16,550 nucleotides of DNA from Planctomycetota bacterium. Its GTDB lineage: Bacteria; Planctomycetota; Phycisphaerae; UBA1845. The DNA lies in assembly GCA_022561415.1 (NCBI GenBank), contig JADFRH010000015.1, forward strand, positions 1 to 16,550. Reading direction: 5' to 3'. Under the pieces are notes generated by a model that was not told where the DNA came from, did no database searches, and saw only the letters and a list, made by a program, of their open reading frames with translations. Positions 13,068 to 16,550 of this stretch are shown one piece after another (within the stretch, counting starts at the first letter, position 1; each line of letters opens with the position of its first letter). The position numbers and the translations under genes were made by a program.

Positions 13068-15956
13068 TCACTCGACAAGGGCGTCTGCCAGGTATTCGAC
13101 GACATGTCTGGGCCTGACGTGCGTGTGGTGATCGATCTGGACGGAGCAACTGTGCCCGGAGACGGCGATGGCCGCTTCACCGCGATCCCGGACGGCCGGG
13201 AACAGACGGTGCTCGCCGATCGCTCGCGCTGTTTCGTAATGTTCCACCTCATGCCCGAACGCACCGGCCATGCCGCAGCAGCCGCTGTCAATCTCGGAAA
13301 CGGCGTCACCGAACGCGTAACGCAGCAGCGCAACGCCGTCCCCCGATCCGACCAGCGCCTTCTGGTGACAGTGGGCGTGATACAGCAGTGACGTTTCCGG
13401 CGGGTCGAACCTGATCGCATTCGGATTCTCGTCGAGAAGGCGGCGCAAAAAGCTCTCGATCATCATGCTCTGCCCGGCCACGCGCCGCGCGGCGTTGAAT
13501 CGAAAAAGACTCGGGTAGTCGTCGACGAGCGTCAGAATGCAGCTCGGCTCGACACCGACGATCGGTGTGCCGGCCCCGGCGAATCGCGCGAGCTTGCGAA
13601 TGTTGGACTCCGCGAGTTGCTTCGCCTCGGTCAGCAACCCCTGGCTGATCGCCGGACGACCGCAACAGAGCGTGGTCGGGCAAAGCACGTTGAAGCCGGC
13701 CGCCTCCATGAGACGAACCGCGGCCATGCCGATCTCCGGGTTCAGGTGGTTGGTCCACGTATCGACGAAGAAAACCACATCGCCGCGCGGCGCGTTGACA
13801 TCACCTCGGCGTTTCTGATGGCGGCGGAACCAATGGCGAAACGTCCGGTGTGCCAGCCGGGGCGGTGCAATACGTCGGTCCAAGCCGTACCGGCGTTCGA
13901 CGACCCCGCGTAGGAGTTTCGACTGCGACGCGGCGTTGAACAAACGCGGCCATCGAGACGCACGGGCCAAGCGCTGCGGCAGGTCCGCAATGAATCGCTC
14001 ACGCCGACCGGCGCCGCGAGCCAGGTTTCGTTGAAACAAGTACTCCGACTTGAGACGGGCCATGTCCACACCGGTGGGGCACTCGGTCTTACACGCCTTG
14101 CACCCGATACACAGGTCCATGACCTCGCCAAGGTGCGGGTCGGACAGGCCGTCCAGCAGACCGCGATTGGACAGCGCGATGCGCAGCGCGTTAGCCCGGG
14201 CACGGGTCGTGTGTCGCTCGTCACCGGTCGCCACAAATGACGGGCACATGGTTCCCACCAGCGTCTGGCGACACTGCCCGACACCGCTGCACATCTGGGC
14301 GAGACCGGCCATGCCCCCATGGCCCGTAAAGTCGAAGGCCGTCTTGACCTCATGCTGACGATGGGACGGACCGAAGCGAAGGTGCTCGGTCATCGGCCAG
14401 GGATCGACAATCTTGTGCGGATTCATCAGGTTGTCGGGATCGAACAGCCGCTTGACGTCTCGAAATGCATTCACAATTCGCGGTCCGTACATCTTCTCGA
14501 TCCAGCAGGAGCGCACGATCCCGTCGCCGTGCTCGCCCGTCATGGCGCCGCCGAATTCGAGCGCCAGATCGCAGACCGCCTCGGCAATGCGCCGGATTCG
14601 TTCGACGTCGTCCGCCTGTTTCAGATTGATGACCGGGCGAACGTGAATGCAGCCGACGCTTGCGTGAGCGTAGTATCCCGCGGTCACGCCCTCGCGATCG
14701 AGGATCGCCGTGAACCGCTGAATGTACTCCTGCAACCGCGTCGGATCGACGGCGGAATCCTCGACGAAGGCGTAGGGCTGCTCGTCGCCCGGTTTCGACA
14801 TGAGCAGACCGAGCCCGGCCGTGCGCAGGTTCCACACGCCGAGCTGCCCGACCGAATCGGGAACCCGCACGACCGCGTAGCAGCCGTCCGCCGATTCCAT
14901 CTGATGTGCGAGCGGCTCCATGCGAGTGCGTAGCGAGTCGGCTCTTTCATCCTGAAGTTCGACGATCAACAACGCGCCGGGGTTGCCCGAGAGGAATCCG
15001 CACTGTTTGGCCACGACCGGATTCGCCAGCCCCGCCTCGATAATCAATCGGTCGACCAGTTCAACGGCCGTCGGACGGTGGGAGAGAATGGCGGGCGTCG
15101 CACCCAGTGCTTGCAAGACGTCTCGAAAGTGAAGGACAATGAGTCCCGTGTGCCGCGGCAGTGGCGTCAGTCTCAGCGTCGCCCCCACAACGACCCCGAG
15201 CGTACCCTCACTACCGCAGAGTATGTTGACGGCGTTGATCGGCTCGCCGGGGCTTCCGAGCCGATCCAGCCCGTAACCGCCGCTGCTGCGCAGGATTTGG
15301 GGGAAGCGCCGCCCAATCTCGTCGAAGTTGTCATCGCGAATCCGTGCCAGACCGCGCTCGATCTTTTCGGCGCCGCTTCCCGTTCCCGCCGCGCCGAACG
15401 TCACGACCGTACCGTCGGCGAGCACCATCGTGAGAGAGAGAACGTGATCGACCGTCCGTCCATGTACGATGGAGCGGGCGCCGCAGGAATTGTTGGCAAT
15501 CATGCCGCCGATCGTCGCGCGGCTGCTCGTGGCCAAGTCCGGGGCGAAGTGCAACCCATACAGCGCGACATGGGCGTTGAGTTCATCGAGCACCACGCCC
15601 GCCTCGACGTCGATCGTTCGCGTATCGGTATTGATCGCGCCGATGCGGTTCATGTAGCGCGAGAGATCAAGCTGTAACCCGGAACCGACCGCGCCTCCGG
15701 TCAGACCGGTGCCCGCTCCGCGCGGAATGATCGGCGTGCCCTCCGCGCGACACTCATCGATCACGGCCACGACGTCGTCCACGCTCTTGGGCAAGACAAC
15801 ACCGACCGGCACGATCTCGTAGATGCTCGCGTCGGTGGCGTAGATGGTTCGCGATAGTTTGTCGTAGCGAACGTCGCCGCGAACCCTCCGGCGCAATCGC
15901 TTCTCGAGTGGCTCCGCGCAGTGTGAGAGCGTCGATTGATGTGAGGGCGCGTTCAA
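13068..15956 (-). CDS. FAD-linked and 4Fe-4S D-lactate/glycolate-type dehydrogenase
   Basis: About 962 residues, the usual size for the fused class. The N-terminal FAD domain has PRGAGTGLTGG (78-88), SSRATIGGMIANNSCGARS and CGSEGTLGVVV. The FAD-oxidase C domain has ASVGCIHVRPVINLK, MTGEHGDGIVRS and DPDNLMNPHKI. Two iron-sulphur motifs follow: CSGVGQCR...MCPS (near 555-570) and C616-IGC-KAC-KTEC-P. Two cysteine-rich CCG domains end the protein (CCGRPAISQG near 763; HCHQKAL and SGCCGMAGAFG near 890). It likely oxidises D-lactate, glycolate or another 2-hydroxy acid and passes electrons to the quinone pool at the membrane. I chose TTG 15956 because GGGAG lies ten bases upstream and it clears the upstream gene by seven bases; the longer frame to 16178 would overlap it. 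Confidence 0.88.
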   Translation of the reverse strand: MNAPSHQSTLSHCAEPLEKRLRRRVRGDVRYDKLSRTIYATDASIYEIVPVGVVLPKSVDDVVAVIDECRAEGTPIIPRGAGTGLTGGAVGSGLQLDLSRYMNRIGAINTDTRTIDVEAGVVLDELNAHVALYGLHFAPDLATSSRATIGGMIANNSCGARSIVHGRTVDHVLSLTMVLADGTVVTFGAAGTGSGAEKIERGLARIRDDNFDEIGRRFPQILRSSGGYGLDRLGSPGEPINAVNILCGSEGTLGVVVGATLRLTPLPRHTGLIVLHFRDVLQALGATPAILSHRPTAVELVDRLIIEAGLANPVVAKQCGFLSGNPGALLIVELQDERADSLRTRMEPLAHQMESADGCYAVVRVPDSVGQLGVWNLRTAGLGLLMSKPGDEQPYAFVEDSAVDPTRLQEYIQRFTAILDREGVTAGYYAHASVGCIHVRPVINLKQADDVERIRRIAEAVCDLALEFGGAMTGEHGDGIVRSCWIEKMYGPRIVNAFRDVKRLFDPDNLMNPHKIVDPWPMTEHLRFGPSHRQHEVKTAFDFTGHGGMAGLAQMCSGVGQCRQTLVGTMCPSFVATGDERHTTRARANALRIALSNRGLLDGLSDPHLGEVMDLCIGCKACKTECPTGVDMARLKSEYLFQRNLARGAGRRERFIADLPQRLARASRWPRLFNAASQSKLLRGVVERRYGLDRRIAPPRLAHRTFRHWFRRHQKRRGDVNAPRGDVVFFVDTWTNHLNPEIGMAAVRLMEAAGFNVLCPTTLCCGRPAISQGLLTEAKQLAESNIRKLARFAGAGTPIVGVEPSCILTLVDDYPSLFRFNAARRVAGQSMMIESFLRRLLDENPNAIRFDPPETSLLYHAHCHQKALVGSGDGVALLRYAFGDAVSEIDSGCCGMAGAFGHEVEHYETARAIGEHRLFPAVRDRGEAAIAVSGHSCSVQIDHHTHVRPRHVVEYLADALVE

Positions 15957-15963
15957 GCGACAG

Positions 15964-16550
15964 CTACTCCCTGAGACGCAAGGTCGTTCGCGCGAGCGCC
16001 AGCTCGCGGTAGACACCGACCGAGCGCTCTGCCTCTTCGCTGACGGCATGATGGCTGCGCACATGCTCCATGCCGCGTTTCGCCATCGCCTGGGCCTCCG
16101 CTCGATCGCGCACCAGGGCTTCGATCGCGTCCGCCAAGGCGTCCGGCGCGGGTCGTCGGCAGACCACGGCCGTCTCACCGTCTCGAAGATGATCGCATAT
16201 CGTGTTGGGATACGCCACGACGGCCACGCCCGCGCCCATCGCCTGAAGCGTGTCGGCCGAGAGGCGCGGCGCTTCCGTTGGAAGCACGAAGATATCCGCG
16301 TTGCGAAGCGCCCCGGTCACGTCGCCGCTCGGATGGGCCAGCGTAACAACCGACGTCAGCCCACGACGGCGAATCTGCCGCCGGATCGCATCCTCGCATC
16401 GGCCTCGCCCGAGCAGGAACAGCATCAGCTCATGCCCGCGCTCCCTAAGCAATGCGATGGCTTCGATCAGATGGTTCACCCCGCTTCGACGCTCCAACGG
16501 CGAGGTGCTCAGAATGGCCGGTACACGTCCGGGCTGGGCAAAGCACGCCG
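15964..16550 (-). CDS. Glycosyltransferase family 4 type, C-terminal part only
   Basis: The frame is open to the right edge, so the N-terminal acceptor domain lies outside. Seen: STSPLERRSGVNHLIEAIALL, the nucleotide-sugar domain strand LMLFLLGRGRCED, a loop ADIFVLPTEAPRLSADTLQAM and AVVAYPNTICDHLRDGETA, the GT4 pattern in which a glutamate near TE binds the donor ribose. It transfers a sugar from a nucleotide donor to an unknown acceptor, perhaps in cell-surface glycan synthesis. The stop TAG is seven bases before the dehydrogenase start, so the two may be one transcription unit, though their functions do not obviously match. Confidence 0.82.
   Translation of the reverse strand, partial: ACFAQPGRVPAILSTSPLERRSGVNHLIEAIALLRERGHELMLFLLGRGRCEDAIRRQIRRRGLTSVVTLAHPSGDVTGALRNADIFVLPTEAPRLSADTLQAMGAGVAVVAYPNTICDHLRDGETAVVCRRPAPDALADAIEALVRDRAEAQAMAKRGMEHVRSHHAVSEEAERSVGVYRELALARTTLRLRE

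Noticed and set aside
15957..16178. N-terminal extension of the dehydrogenase up to 16178
   Set aside because: It overlaps the glycosyltransferase C-terminus, which has clear family sequence, and the extension is arginine/serine-rich shadow sequence.

Overview
The window looks like chromosomal DNA of a planctomycete, probably of the class Phycisphaerae. It is GC-rich. One membrane protein ends in the C-x2-C-x-Y-x-L-x-GL...CPxCG zinc ribbon that I associate with that group. The left part is crowded with small hairpin repeats and GGGATCGA-like tandem repeats that I also know from planctomycete genomes. No database search was possible, so the taxonomy is an inference.

Region 1 (1-6400, minus strand) is an SOS mutagenesis cassette in the order imuA-imuB-dnaE2: the RecA-like ImuA, the Y-family-like ImuB and the error-prone polymerase DnaE2, which runs off the left edge. 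Its genes overlap or nearly touch. The region is riddled with repeats: ten arrays of a degenerate 8-bp unit (GGGAYNNA on the coding strand), three copies of a GGTGCCCCATCCC hairpin, and one REPIN-like inverted pair of palindromes. Almost all lie in coding sequence and stay in frame. Two places stand out. (a) A complete gene for a four-helix-bundle protein of the 23S rRNA intervening-sequence (IVP/S23) family sits inside dnaE2, between 34-bp imperfect inverted repeats made of the 8-bp unit. The dnaE2 frame stays open through the whole insert. (b) The natural N-terminus of ImuB (MKRVLCLYMPFLSSDRLQ) is in a different frame from the rest of ImuB. The two frames are separated by 8-bp arrays in which loss of one unit, or gain of two, would restore one frame, so this may be a phase-variable or broken mutagenesis gene.

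Region 2 (6590-9111, plus strand) is a pair of translationally coupled genes with an ATGA overlap: a pentapeptide-repeat protein with a C-terminal membrane domain, and a pentapeptide-repeat protein with a C-terminal TIR domain that keeps the likely catalytic glutamate. This resembles an immunity or signalling module.

Region 3 (9129-10878, minus strand) is a tandem duplication of a PilZ (c-di-GMP-binding) gene together with its leader. Each leader carries a possible sigma-28-type promoter.

Region 4 (10970-12956) holds a small membrane protein, a divergent eight-helix membrane protein with an internal duplication and a zinc ribbon, and a DUF1579-like lipoprotein. Region 5 (13068-16550, minus strand) holds a large FAD/4Fe-4S D-lactate/glycolate-type dehydrogenase and, just upstream, the C-terminal part of a GT4-type glycosyltransferase that runs off the right edge. 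I found no 8-bp arrays right of about 6250.
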